64,000 nucleotides of DNA, from NCBI RefSeq assembly GCF_900197855.1, contig NZ_FZMQ01000015.1, positions 66,649-130,648 on the forward strand. Reading direction: 5' to 3'. The translations under genes and the position numbers were made by a program. The notes under the pieces were generated by a model. It was not told where the DNA came from. It was given only the letters and a program-made list of their open reading frames with translations, and did no database searches. The number at the start of each line of letters is the position of its first letter. Within the stretch, counting starts at the first letter, position 1. The stretch is from Helicobacter cynogastricus. Its GTDB lineage: Bacteria > Campylobacterota > Campylobacteria > Campylobacterales > Helicobacteraceae. Of this stretch, positions 48,535-57,929 are shown in pieces.

Positions 48535-51500
48535 ATGCCCTACATCCACAACACCCTTTTTACTCCCTACACTTTAGAGCAGGAATTGCCTAAACTCTAT
48601 CATTTTGAGCAGACAAAAGAGCAAGCTAAAGCAGTCTTAGAAAAAATGACAGCCCTCAAGTTGCAAAACTTTAAAACCAGCAACGAACACCAGTTTGAAG
48701 ATGGCTTCATTGCTAAGGTCTTAGAACTCTTGGGCTGGGAGTATCTACGCCAAGAAGAAAAGATCATCCAAGACAAACTAGAAAAGCCCGATTTTTTACT
48801 CTTTGCTAGCCCAGGGTTAAAACAAGAATACCAAGCCCTAGACAAAGCAGAAAGATACGCCAGTAACGCCTTTTTCAGTGTGATCTGTGAGAGCAAGGCT
48901 TACAGCGTCGCCATAGATAATAAGAAAATTACCCACAATCCCCATTACCAACTTTTAGGCTATCTCAATGCGTTACGGCACAATTACGGCTTTTTAACCA
49001 ATGGGCGAGTGTGGCGTTTCTATGACGCGCGCAAGCCCACTTATAATAAAGTCTTTTTTGAGATCAATTTAGAACTCATCTTGCAGACCCAAAACCTCGA
49101 TCACTTCCTCTACTTTTACCATCTTTTTAACGCCGCCAACTTTTTGCCCCAAGAAAATCAAGACCCCCAAATCAGTGCCACACTCCAAGCCAACGAGCAA
49201 CACAAGAGCGCTGTTGAAAAAGATTTACAAAATCTCATCTATGGCACAGAGGGCTATGACTTCTCTTTATTTGAAGACATCGGCAAAGCCCTATACGCAC
49301 GCAACCCTGATGCAAAACTAGACAAGATTTATCAAAACACCCTCTATTTTCTCTTTAGATTACTTTTTATTGCCTACTTTGAAGACAAGTTTGAGGACAC
49401 GCTCAAAGAGCACATTTGTTTTAAAGACTATTTGAGTGTCCGCAAATTGCTAAAAATGTTAGGCGATAGAGATAATAGTTATGTGGGTATGGGGCAACTC
49501 GAACAACTCTTTGCCATCTACAATGAGGGCAATGAGAATTACGCCATGCCCTTGTTTGATGGCGGACTCTTTGAGCCTGAAAAAACCGCCCTTTTTAAAA
49601 AGGGCAAGATCATCAGCGACAAACTCTTAAAACAGATTTTAACCCATCTCCTCTACTATGGAGAATCCCAACGCGGTTACGCCACCCTAAGCGTGGTGCA
49701 TTTGGGGAGCATTTACGAGGGGTTGATGTCCTACTTCTTTGCCCTAGCTGATGAAGAATTGCACTACTGCACCACACCCAAAGGGGAGGGCTATTATGAC
49801 AATTACGACTACCAAAAAATCCAAAAGCAAGCCAAAAAAACCCAACACTACGCTAAGGGGCAAATTTATCTCAAAAACACCTCCAACTCTAGGAAGTCTA
49901 GCGGAAGTTTTTACACCCATGAGGACATCACCAAAAGCTTAGTAGAGCACGCCCTAGCAGGCTTGAATGATGACAATGTCCTAAATTTTAAGATTTTAGA
50001 CAATGCCTGTGGGAGTGGCGCATTCTTAATAGAAGCCCTCAATCAGGCTAGTCAAAAGGCTTTAGGCTTTGAAGCCTTGCGCCCCCTCTTACAAGAGGAG
50101 ATCAACACCCTAAGCGCGCAAGTGCAAGCCTATAACCCCGCTTATGAAGTCGATGAAGCGGCGATCTTAAAACGCCTGCTTTTAAAGAAAATGATCTATG
50201 GGGTAGATGTCAATCCCTTTAGCATCGAGTTAGCCAAACTCTCTTTATGGATTGATAGCTTTATCTTTGGCACGCCTTTAAGCTTTTTAGAGCACCATAT
50301 CAAGTGCGGAAATGCGCTCATAGGTTGCTCTTTAAAAGAATTTGAAGCCTTTTTGGGTGAAAGCGGGAAACTCTTTAATGACAACTTCTTTAAGGAATTT
50401 GAAACCCTGAAAACCCTCTTTAGCGATTTGGCTAATATCCCCGATAGCACAAAAGAGGAGATTGGACGCTCTAAAAAACTCTATGGCGAGTTAAAGCCCC
50501 ACCTAGACCAACTCAATCTCTATTTAAATTTTTACAACACCCATAGAATCATCACCCACAAAGCAGACCCCACCCTCAAAGAGTTTTGGAGAGAGAAAGC
50601 GCAGGGTTTAGAGAGTGTCGGGCTAGAGCAATTACACACCCCAGAGTATGCAGAGGTCAAAGAGTGCATACAAGCCCACGCCAAAGAGTTTAAATTTTTC
50701 AACTACGAAATAGAATTCCCTGAAATCGCACAAGGAGCAGGGGGGTTATTTGCTCTGCAACACAGCGGCTTTAATGCCATCATCACCAACCCCCCTTGGG
50801 AGAAAACAATCTTTGATGAAAGCGAGTTTTTTAGCTCTTTTAGGAGTAATTACCGCACCTTTAGCCTTGCTGAAAAAACCAAGTTTAAAGACGAAGCTCT
50901 AGACAAAGACTACATTAAAAAAGAGTTTGAAACCCAGCAAGCCCATATCCAAACCACCAACGCCTATTACAAAGCCGCTTACCCTCTATCCAGTGCAGGC
51001 ATGCATGGCAATCTCTTTAGATTTTTTATTGAGCGCAATTTGAGCCTGTTAGCTCCTGAAGCCAAGCTAGCCTTAGTCATTCCAAGTGCCTTAATGCTAG
51101 AAGAGGGGAGTTTGCATTTAAGAGAACATATTTTAAAAGCACATGCCCTAGAGTTTTTCTACAGCTTTGAAAACCGCCAAGGCATTTTCCCCGATGTGGA
51201 TAGCCGTTACAAATTCGCTTTGCTAGGCATTAGCGCACAAAAGCACACTAAGCCCATTAAAACACTCTTTTACTTAGAAAATCTCAGCGACATCACCAAG
51301 CAAAAACCCCTTTTGATCTCCCCGACAGCTCTACTAGAAACCCCCAAATGCGCGCTTAAGGAAGTGCGAAACGCCCTAGATTTAGAGATTTTAGATCATT
51401 GTGCCGCTCAGTTTTCTAGGCTAAGTGAGGGGTGGTTGGATTTTAGGCAAGAACTCAACATGACAACCGATAAAGACTTGTTTATCCCCCCTAACAAAGT

Positions 51501-52254
51501 GCAGGGCAAAACCATGCCCATGCTAGAGGGCAAACATATCCACCAATTTAACGCAGAATTTAGCCCACCCCGCTACAAGGTCAATCAAAGCAAACTAGAA
51601 GAAAAACTAAAAAGTAGAGAACAACACCGCGCCAAAAAAGGGGGATATAGCGGGGCGATTGCCTATGAGTATCAATATTTGAGGTTGGGGTATAGAGAGG
51701 TTGCATGCGATACGAATGAAAGAAGTTTTATTGCTAGCTTAATGCCTAAAAACCACGCCACGAGCAACACGACATGGGTTAGTGTGCCCTACATTTACAC
51801 CCCAAAGGGCATACTAGAAACCCCGCCCTTGCAAACCCTCTTTGCTTTGGGTTTGTTTAATTCTTTGGTAGTAAATTATTACTTGCGTAGCGTAATACAA
51901 ATTGACGCGCATAAAGTTTATGTCTATCAACTCCCCCTCCCCCAGCCTAGCCTTGAAGAGATCAAAGACAACCCCCTTTACTTTTCGCTCGCTAAGTCTG
52001 CCCTAGAATGCCAGCTTTATTACGATTCAGCTAACCACTTCAGTGAGCTAAAAACTCTCTTTACAACCCCTTTAGACATCCCCAAAACCCAAAAGCTTTT
52101 AAACACCAAACGCGCAGAGTTGGATATTCTCATCGCCCGTGATATTTACGCCCTAAGCCGCGAGCAATTCTTGCACCTACTAGATTCATTTAGAGTCTTG
52201 CAAAACAAACAACCGGGGTTTGTGGGGTTAGTGAAGAGTTTGTGGGAAGAATAA
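48535..52254 (+). CDS. single-chain type IIG restriction-methylation enzyme
   Basis: 1239 residues from ATG 48535 (CGGAGT before it; a longer frame overlaps eptA). N-terminal nuclease: KPDFLLF near 81 and VICESKAYSVAI near 116 give a PD...ExK site. Helical linker, then methylase motif I LDNACGSGAFLIEAL near 490, MIYGVDVNPFSIELAKLSLW near 555 and motif IV NAIITNPPWEKT near 750. The last 300 residues form the recognition domain. One chain cuts and methylates, as in Eco57I-like enzymes. Intact and with no simple repeat, so probably active; specificity unknown. It sits between eptA and the hyp genes as an accessory insertion. Confidence 0.9.
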   Translation: MPYIHNTLFTPYTLEQELPKLYHFEQTKEQAKAVLEKMTALKLQNFKTSNEHQFEDGFIAKVLELLGWEYLRQEEKIIQDKLEKPDFLLFASPGLKQEYQALDKAERYASNAFFSVICESKAYSVAIDNKKITHNPHYQLLGYLNALRHNYGFLTNGRVWRFYDARKPTYNKVFFEINLELILQTQNLDHFLYFYHLFNAANFLPQENQDPQISATLQANEQHKSAVEKDLQNLIYGTEGYDFSLFEDIGKALYARNPDAKLDKIYQNTLYFLFRLLFIAYFEDKFEDTLKEHICFKDYLSVRKLLKMLGDRDNSYVGMGQLEQLFAIYNEGNENYAMPLFDGGLFEPEKTALFKKGKIISDKLLKQILTHLLYYGESQRGYATLSVVHLGSIYEGLMSYFFALADEELHYCTTPKGEGYYDNYDYQKIQKQAKKTQHYAKGQIYLKNTSNSRKSSGSFYTHEDITKSLVEHALAGLNDDNVLNFKILDNACGSGAFLIEALNQASQKALGFEALRPLLQEEINTLSAQVQAYNPAYEVDEAAILKRLLLKKMIYGVDVNPFSIELAKLSLWIDSFIFGTPLSFLEHHIKCGNALIGCSLKEFEAFLGESGKLFNDNFFKEFETLKTLFSDLANIPDSTKEEIGRSKKLYGELKPHLDQLNLYLNFYNTHRIITHKADPTLKEFWREKAQGLESVGLEQLHTPEYAEVKECIQAHAKEFKFFNYEIEFPEIAQGAGGLFALQHSGFNAIITNPPWEKTIFDESEFFSSFRSNYRTFSLAEKTKFKDEALDKDYIKKEFETQQAHIQTTNAYYKAAYPLSSAGMHGNLFRFFIERNLSLLAPEAKLALVIPSALMLEEGSLHLREHILKAHALEFFYSFENRQGIFPDVDSRYKFALLGISAQKHTKPIKTLFYLENLSDITKQKPLLISPTALLETPKCALKEVRNALDLEILDHCAAQFSRLSEGWLDFRQELNMTTDKDLFIPPNKVQGKTMPMLEGKHIHQFNAEFSPPRYKVNQSKLEEKLKSREQHRAKKGGYSGAIAYEYQYLRLGYREVACDTNERSFIASLMPKNHATSNTTWVSVPYIYTPKGILETPPLQTLFALGLFNSLVVNYYLRSVIQIDAHKVYVYQLPLPQPSLEEIKDNPLYFSLAKSALECQLYYDSANHFSELKTLFTTPLDIPKTQKLLNTKRAELDILIARDIYALSREQFLHLLDSFRVLQNKQPGFVGLVKSLWEE

Positions 52255-52329
52255 GGGGAAAATTAAAGAAGTTATGGCACAATAATCCTAGCGGTGCCTA
52301 GAGGGCATTGCCCCCCGGGCATTCACTGC

Positions 52330-52386
52330 TTAGTGAAGTGGTTGGGCTAGAACCACTAACACCGCTAAGATTACAAGCAATTTCAT
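52330..52386 (-). CDS. candidate 18-residue hydrophobic peptide (type I toxin-like)
   Basis: MKLLVILAVLVVLAQPLH, starting at ATG 52386 after a strong AAAGGAGA site, ending TAA. The length and the nearly pure Leu/Val/Ile core resemble Ibs-type membrane toxins of type I toxin-antitoxin systems. A TATAAT lies 117 bases upstream, giving a long GC-rich leader that can fold. A hairpin with arms TTCACT/AGTGAA overlaps the stop, followed by a G/C-rich hairpin. An antisense RNA on the plus strand is expected but I see no convincing promoter for it. Function inferred only from composition and context. Confidence 0.45.
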   Translation of the reverse strand: MKLLVILAVLVVLAQPLH

Positions 52387-52502
52387 GGCGTGTCTCCTTT
52401 CCGGAGCGCCACCCTCTGCGACCCCCGACCCATAAGCCTAGAACACTAGACCATTACGCCAAATAGCCCAAAAGCAGACCACCATGTGCGCCATAAGAAA
52501 AA

Positions 52503-52508
52503 ATTATA
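52503..52508 (-). promoter_or_regulatory. -10 box for the small hydrophobic peptide RNA
   Basis: TATAAT on the minus strand between hypE and the peptide gene. Transcription from here would give a leader of about 110 bases before the peptide ATG at 52386. Confidence 0.5.
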
Positions 52509-52529
52509 ACAAAGATTTTGTTTGTATGC

Positions 52530-53519
52530 CTAACAAATACGGGGCAATAGCTCCCCCTCAGGGAGTTCTAAATAACGCCTAGAACCCCATGCGCTCAGTA
52601 GATGCACACAAGGATGACGTGTTTCTACCACGCGCCCAATGACAGACGGGTTTGCTCCGCCCTTTTTAAGGAGCGCGCACACTTCTAAAGCGTCTGTTTC
52701 TGCAACACTGAGCACACACACTCCCTCATTGGCTAAAGCGTAGGGCTCAAGCCCTAAAATCTCACACACCCCAGCTACTCCCTCCAAGATGGGGATTTTA
52801 GACTCCTCTAGCTCGATCCCCACACCAGAGGCTAGAGTCCATTCATTGAGCACAGCAGCTAGCCCCCCGCGTGTGGCATCTCTAATGGCATAAATTTTAT
52901 AAGAGCTATTTAACACTCCTTCTAAAACACTAAAGAGCTGTTTGCAATCGCTTTGTAGCAAAGTATGTAATTGGATTTCATGACGCAAAGAAAAGAGTAG
53001 GGCCCCATGCGCGCCGATGCAATCGCTCACAACCACGCTTTGCCCCGCTCTGAGGTTGCGTGCGCTCAAATGCGGGTAGAGCACACGCCCTAGCGCGGTG
53101 GTGTTAATAAAGATTTTATCCACACAGCCCTTAGGCACGACCTTAGTATCTAGTGAGAGCAATTTAAGTCCACCTAGTTCTAACTGCGCACGCACGGAGG
53201 CTAAAATCTGCTTTAAAAGCGCGATCTCTAACCCCTCTTCTAAGATAAAACCCATGCTTAAAAACTCTGGGCGCGCCCCACGCACGCACACATCATTGGC
53301 ACTTCCACACACGCTCAATTTACCAATATCCCCCCCGGGGAAGATGAGTGGATCGACCACAAAGCTATCTGTACTTAGCGCGCACAAACCTGCCTCAAAC
53401 ACCCCTGCGTCCTCACCATCTGCACTCAAAAACTCCTGTAAATAGGGCTTAAACACCTTTTCAATGAGCTCTAAACTCTCTTTACCTCCATTCCCACAAC
53501 TCAAAGCGACATGTTGCAT
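52530..53519 (-). CDS. hypE: hydrogenase maturation protein HypE
   Basis: 329 residues from ATG 53519, preceded by AGGAGGTGCGC. AIR-synthase-like fold; the C-terminus is LLPRIC, whose terminal Cys carries the carbamoyl/cyano group, which separates it from SelD and PurM. Works with HypF to make the cyanide ligands of NiFe hydrogenase. Overlaps the hypF end. Confidence 0.94.
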   Translation of the reverse strand: MQHVALSCGNGGKESLELIEKVFKPYLQEFLSADGEDAGVFEAGLCALSTDSFVVDPLIFPGGDIGKLSVCGSANDVCVRGARPEFLSMGFILEEGLEIALLKQILASVRAQLELGGLKLLSLDTKVVPKGCVDKIFINTTALGRVLYPHLSARNLRAGQSVVVSDCIGAHGALLFSLRHEIQLHTLLQSDCKQLFSVLEGVLNSSYKIYAIRDATRGGLAAVLNEWTLASGVGIELEESKIPILEGVAGVCEILGLEPYALANEGVCVLSVAETDALEVCALLKKGGANPSVIGRVVETRHPCVHLLSAWGSRRYLELPEGELLPRIC

Positions 53520-55726
53520 GCGCACCTCCTCTCTTGATTTTTTAGATATTCCACCTGCCCATAAGCGATCGCTCCATCTCCAAAGGGCAATTTTTTGGGG
53601 AAAAAGACCCCCTTCCCCAAAAGCCTATGAATTTCCTCACACAAAAGCGCGTTGGCAAACACCCCACCCCCCACAAGCAAGGGCGCGTGGTGGCGCGTGT
53701 GCAACTCTAAAGCCAAGTGGGCTAAGGCGTTATGGAATTTGCGCGCGCTTAGAGCTTCTTGTCCTTTTAAAATATCTGTTTGTAACTCTGTAAGCAGAGC
53801 GTGATAGCTGATATGATCGTGCTTTAATTCGAGTGGATAGCGCGCATTACTCTCTAGCGAGCGCGCCAAACTCTCTAATTGCACAGCACTTTGGGCTTCA
53901 TAAGTGTTAAGCCCCCCCACTCCACAAAAACACGCCAACGCATCAAAAAGCCGTCCTAGCGAGGTGGTTAATCGGGTTTGTAGATGCGCATCTAACATTT
54001 GATTAATAATTTTTGGGTGTGGCATAGGGACACGCTCTAAAAGGGCTTGCAAATTGTGCGCACGCGCTAGGGCATAGGCGCAATAAGAACTATCCTTAAG
54101 GGCTTTGGGGGTGGCTAAAATCTCAAAGGGTTCTAAGCTATAGATTCTGCGCACATCCCAAAAACCCTTATAGCATGCCTCATAAACTTCACAGCCCCAT
54201 AAGCACCCCTGCAAACCCAACCCAAAGCCATCAGCAATCCAGCTAATCACCCTCTGCCCTGCTTTAGGGGGGTGTGTGAGCGTGTATTCCCCTAAGAGAG
54301 CGTGAAAATGCGCCTCATGGTGTTGCACTTGGCTAAGTTGCACGCCCCACTCTAAGGCTTTTTCTTCTCCTAGTTGGCTAGAGATATAGCCTGGGTGCAG
54401 GTCAATAGCGCAGGCTTGGGGCGTACCTCTTAGATGGTGGTAGAAGTTTAGAGCGTGTTGGTAGTGCTCAATATGCTCCACACTCTCCAGAGCGCCCATT
54501 TCCGGGCTTATAAGACTAAAATCTTGGGCAAAACATACAGAAGCCTTGCTTTGTGCCCCAAAACCACAGAGTAAAGCCGTGTCTGCGTTAGGCAGACTCA
54601 AAGGGGCTAACCCCCGCCCCAAGCGCACCACCCCAACACGCCCCCCACTTACACGCACGACACTATCTTCTATAGGGTGGACAATCGCGCGGGCATGATC
54701 TAAAATGCCCTCTAGGGCGAGTGTGCGCACCTGCTCTAAAGTATGGAAAATGGGCGCGCCCTTATAGTTCGCACTGGTGAAAATGAGAGGGCGATCTAGG
54801 GCTTGCAAAAGCAAATGGTGTAAGGGTGTGTAGGGCAAACACAACCCCAAAGTGTCTAAGTTTGGGGCAATGAGGGGATTTAGGGGGGCTTTAGCGCGTG
54901 CAATTAAAATAGGCGCGCTGCTGGCTTGTAGGATTTGTTCCTCTAGGGGGTTGAGATAAACTAGATCGCGCGCCATGTCCAAATCGCGCGCCATCACACT
55001 TAAAGGCTTAAAGGGGCGTGTTTTGATCTCTCTTATGCGCTGTATGACTTTAGAATCGCACGCATCGCCTACCAGCGCAAACCCTCCGATTCCCTTGATC
55101 GCCACCACACCCCCTGCGCGCAAAACTTCTATGCAGGCTTGTAGGGGGGCGGTGGTGTTGATCCCTGTGGGGGTATGGAAACTTAGCTTAATAGCACACT
55201 TGGGGCAGGAGAGCCCTTGAGCAAAGAAACGCCGACTCTGTGGGTCGTGGTAATCGCGCACGCATTCTGGACACATCTCAAAGGCACGCATGGAAGTATG
55301 CGCGCGATCAAAGGGGAGATTTTCTAGCATGCTAAAGCGCGGGCCACAATGCGCGCAGGTGGTGAAGGCATAGCCATAAAAACGGCTAGTTGGATCATAA
55401 GTATCCTGCAAACACGGCACACAAGTGGCCTTGTCTAGGGGTAGGGGGTCTGTGCTGTGGGGTGCGCTTAGACTAGGTTGGATAGCAAAAGGGGGCGCGT
55501 TTATATCTATATCTTGGGTGGTGAGTTCTAAAATTTGGGCTTGTGGGGGGAGTTTGGCGTGCAGTTGGGCTAAAAAGGCGGATTCTAGGGATTTTTCTAG
55601 GACAATTTCCACCGCTCCGCCCACATTGCGCACAAACCCGCGCGCGCCCAGCTGCGTAGCGATTTGATACACAAGGGGTCTAAAACCCACCCCCTGCACC
55701 TGCCCACGCACCCAAATTTGGCGCAT
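53501..55726 (-). CDS. hypF: carbamoyltransferase HypF
   Basis: 741 residues from ATG 55726, which gives the usual acylphosphatase start MRQIWVRGQVQGVGFRPLVY; a longer frame adds unrelated residues. Two zinc fingers (CVPCLQD...CAHCG and CPEC...CPKC) near 95-175, a YrdC domain (GGVVAIKGIGGFALVGDA), and a Kae1-like domain with QVQHHEAHFHALLGEY near 465 and VGGGVFANALL near 705. Supplies carbamoyl groups to HypE. The start overlaps the agmatine deiminase stop by one base. Confidence 0.95.
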   Translation of the reverse strand: MRQIWVRGQVQGVGFRPLVYQIATQLGARGFVRNVGGAVEIVLEKSLESAFLAQLHAKLPPQAQILELTTQDIDINAPPFAIQPSLSAPHSTDPLPLDKATCVPCLQDTYDPTSRFYGYAFTTCAHCGPRFSMLENLPFDRAHTSMRAFEMCPECVRDYHDPQSRRFFAQGLSCPKCAIKLSFHTPTGINTTAPLQACIEVLRAGGVVAIKGIGGFALVGDACDSKVIQRIREIKTRPFKPLSVMARDLDMARDLVYLNPLEEQILQASSAPILIARAKAPLNPLIAPNLDTLGLCLPYTPLHHLLLQALDRPLIFTSANYKGAPIFHTLEQVRTLALEGILDHARAIVHPIEDSVVRVSGGRVGVVRLGRGLAPLSLPNADTALLCGFGAQSKASVCFAQDFSLISPEMGALESVEHIEHYQHALNFYHHLRGTPQACAIDLHPGYISSQLGEEKALEWGVQLSQVQHHEAHFHALLGEYTLTHPPKAGQRVISWIADGFGLGLQGCLWGCEVYEACYKGFWDVRRIYSLEPFEILATPKALKDSSYCAYALARAHNLQALLERVPMPHPKIINQMLDAHLQTRLTTSLGRLFDALACFCGVGGLNTYEAQSAVQLESLARSLESNARYPLELKHDHISYHALLTELQTDILKGQEALSARKFHNALAHLALELHTRHHAPLLVGGGVFANALLCEEIHRLLGKGVFFPKKLPFGDGAIAYGQVEYLKNQERRCACNMSL

Positions 55727-56721
55727 TAATAAAGTTGCATGGTCGCGCAGTGCAAACTTCCATGTTGGCGGATCAAAAAGGAACAATCCACACCCACGAC
55801 CTCTATTTGGGTATGTTTTTCTAGAGTTTTTAAAATATGGGCATCTAGGGGATCGTCATAGGTTGGTACAAAGAGTACGCGTTGCCCCCCGCTATTGGCA
55901 AACAAAAAGTTGGCGTAAGTGGCGGGCAGGCGTTGGTTTTGGTAGTATTTGGGACTGGGCAGAGGTAAGGGGATGAGTTTATAGTTTTTGTTCTCCAGAG
56001 TTCTAAAACTCTGCAGAGTTTGCTCCATTTCTTTAAGAGGCTCATAGTGGGGATCGTAGGGGTCAGTGCAGGTTACATAGGCGATGCTCTCTTTGTCTAA
56101 AAAGCGTGCAAGAGTGTCAATATGCCCATCTGTGTCATCTCCAACTAAGGGCGGGGTGTCGATCCATAAAATGCGTGAAAGGCTGAGTTCTTGTTTGATC
56201 CTAGCGATGGATTTTTCTGGATCTGGGTTGCGATTAGAGTTGAGCAAGCTATAGCGGTTGGCTAAAAGTGTACCTGCACCATCTCCTTCTAAACTCCCCC
56301 CCTCTAAAACCACATCTACAAAGCGCAAGGGGTGGCGCAAAAGCCCCTTTTGGGCGAGTTTCATGCTAATGGCGTTGTCTAGCTTGCTTTGATATTTATT
56401 CCCCCATGCGTTAAAGACAAAGCTTAAGTAAAAATGCACCCCGGCAGTCTCCACGCATAAAGGTCCAAAATCGCGCGCCCAAGTGTCATTAGTGTCTAGT
56501 AGCACCACCTCAACATTATTGAGGCGAGTCAATTTGTCCAGTCCCCCGCTATCGCTGGTGTGCACACAGACTAAAACGCGCTGGTAGCCCGCTAAGGTGT
56601 TGATGATCTGTGTAAAACACTCTCGCGCCTCGTGCAAATACGCGCCCCAGTCGCTGGAGGCATGCGGAAATGCCATTAAAATCGCGCTCTGCTCTTCCCA
56701 TTCTGCTTTAAATCGTGCCAT
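55726..56721 (-). CDS. agmatine deiminase
   Basis: 331 residues from ATG 56721. Guanidino-group-modifying fold: TNDTWARDFGPLCVE-type substrate site near 80, LEGGSLEGDGAG near 140, DTDGHIDTLARF near 190 with catalytic His, and C-terminal RQHGSLHCATMQLY with the nucleophile Cys. Converts agmatine to N-carbamoylputrescine. Adjacent to hypF-hypE as in H. pylori (HP0049-HP0048-HP0047). A 12-residue upstream extension in frame has no ribosome site. Confidence 0.88.
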   Translation of the reverse strand: MARFKAEWEEQSAILMAFPHASSDWGAYLHEARECFTQIINTLAGYQRVLVCVHTSDSGGLDKLTRLNNVEVVLLDTNDTWARDFGPLCVETAGVHFYLSFVFNAWGNKYQSKLDNAISMKLAQKGLLRHPLRFVDVVLEGGSLEGDGAGTLLANRYSLLNSNRNPDPEKSIARIKQELSLSRILWIDTPPLVGDDTDGHIDTLARFLDKESIAYVTCTDPYDPHYEPLKEMEQTLQSFRTLENKNYKLIPLPLPSPKYYQNQRLPATYANFLFANSGGQRVLFVPTYDDPLDAHILKTLEKHTQIEVVGVDCSFLIRQHGSLHCATMQLY

Positions 56722-56769
56722 TTTCACCCTTGTAGTATAATGGGGCGCATTATACACTAAAGATAAGAG

Positions 56770-57795
56770 ATGCTTTTAAGTATTGAAAGTAGTTGTGATG
56801 ATAGTTCGCTCGCTCTCACGCGCCTAGAGGACGCTAAGTTACTCTGGCATGCCAAGATTTCTCAAGAGATAGAGCATAGCGCGCATGGGGGTGTCGTGCC
56901 TGAGTTGGCCTCACGCTTGCACGCCCAAAACCTACCCCTCTTGCTCCAAAGAGCTAAAGAGTTTTTAGCCCAAGAGAATCCAAACCCCTTTGCTCGGCTT
57001 AAGGCTATCGCTCTTACCACGCGCCCGGGGCTGGCTATTACCCTTTTAGAGGGCTTGATGATGGGCAAGGCTCTAGCACTCAGTCTAAATCTGCCTCTTA
57101 TTAGCATAGATCATCTCAAAGGGCATCTTTACTCTCTTTTTATCAATCAAGCTACCCCGCGCTTTCCTCTCAGTGTGTTGCTGGTTTCTGGGGGGCATAC
57201 TCTTATCATAGAAGCGCGCGCGCCAACAGACATGCGCATTATTGCCCAAAGCTTGGACGATAGCTTAGGAGAGAGTTTTGATAAAGTGGCGCGCATGCTA
57301 GGCTTGGGCTATCCGGGCGGTCCTGTGGTAGAAAAGTTGGCGCGTTTATGCCCTGCAGGCGAAGAATATCCCTTCCCCCTACCTCTCAAGCAAAAAAGCG
57401 CGCTGGCTTTTAGTTTTTCAGGGCTAAAAAACGCCGTGCGTTTGGCCGTGTCCAAAGAACAGCCCTTGAGCCAAACAATGCAGGCGCGTATCTGTGCGGG
57501 ATTTCAAAAGATCGCTTGCACGCATTTACTGCACAAACTGCGCGCCTATTTGCAAAATACCTCGATACGCCATTTAGGTTTGGTGGGGGGAGTGAGCGCG
57601 AATGTCTATATCCGCACACAATTGAAAAATTTATGCGCAGAATTTGGTATAGAACTGCTTTTAGCTCCCCTAGAGTTTTGCGCGGACAATGCAGCAATGA
57701 TTGGGCGTGCTGGGGTTGTGAGTTACCATAATGCAGAGTTTAGTAATCTCCATACTTTGGATATTAACGCTCAAACTGAGATTATCCGTACTTAA
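56770..57795 (+). CDS. tsaD: tRNA t6A37 threonylcarbamoyltransferase TsaD
   Basis: 341 residues. [13 protein letters not shown] at the N-terminus, metal-binding [11 protein letters not shown] near 120, [11 protein letters not shown], and [23 protein letters not shown] near 165. Completes threonylcarbamoyl modification of ANN-decoding tRNAs. Divergent from the agmatine deiminase operon. Confidence 0.95.
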   Translation: MLLSIESSCDDSSLALTRLEDAKLLWHAKISQEIEHSAHGGVVPELASRLHAQNLPLLLQRAKEFLAQENPNPFARLKAIALTTRPGLAITLLEGLMMGKALALSLNLPLISIDHLKGHLYSLFINQATPRFPLSVLLVSGGHTLIIEARAPTDMRIIAQSLDDSLGESFDKVARMLGLGYPGGPVVEKLARLCPAGEEYPFPLPLKQKSALAFSFSGLKNAVRLAVSKEQPLSQTMQARICAGFQKIACTHLLHKLRAYLQNTSIRHLGLVGGVSANVYIRTQLKNLCAEFGIELLLAPLEFCADNAAMIGRAGVVSYHNAEFSNLHTLDINAQTEIIRT

Positions 57796-57807
57796 AATTT
57801 TTTTCAT

Positions 57808-57813
57808 TATACT
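57808..57813 (+). promoter_or_regulatory. -10 box of haem-sensor chemoreceptor gene
   Basis: TATACT after a T-rich stretch. A start of transcription about seven bases on would place the whole 9-bp repeat array in the 5' leader. Confidence 0.5.
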
Positions 57814-57819
57814 TTCATA

Positions 57820-57908
57820 GCTGTAAAGGCTGTAAAGGCTGTAAAGGCTGTAAAGGCTGTAAAGGCTGTAAAGGCTGTAAAGGCTGTAAAGGCTGTAAAG
57901 GCTGTAAA
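57820..57908 (+). repeat. 9-bp tandem repeat GCTGTAAAG, 9 full and one partial copy
   Basis: Nine perfect GCTGTAAAG units followed by GCTGTAAA, between the -10 box and the start of the chemoreceptor gene. In the plus frames the unit includes TAA, so it is not coding for the receptor. Copy-number change would alter leader length or the spacing of regulatory contacts, not the reading frame. Confidence 0.95.
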
Positions 57909-57929
57909 ATACACACACATTGGAGTTGC

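Noticed and set aside
52530-53519. SelD (selenophosphate synthetase), because selB is present
   Set aside because: The C-terminal PRIC and overlap with hypF identify HypE; the SelD N-terminal Cys/Sec motif is absent.
57808-57929. 9-bp array as a CRISPR or as an iteron origin
   Set aside because: Units are contiguous with no spacers, and no cas or replication-initiator gene is near.
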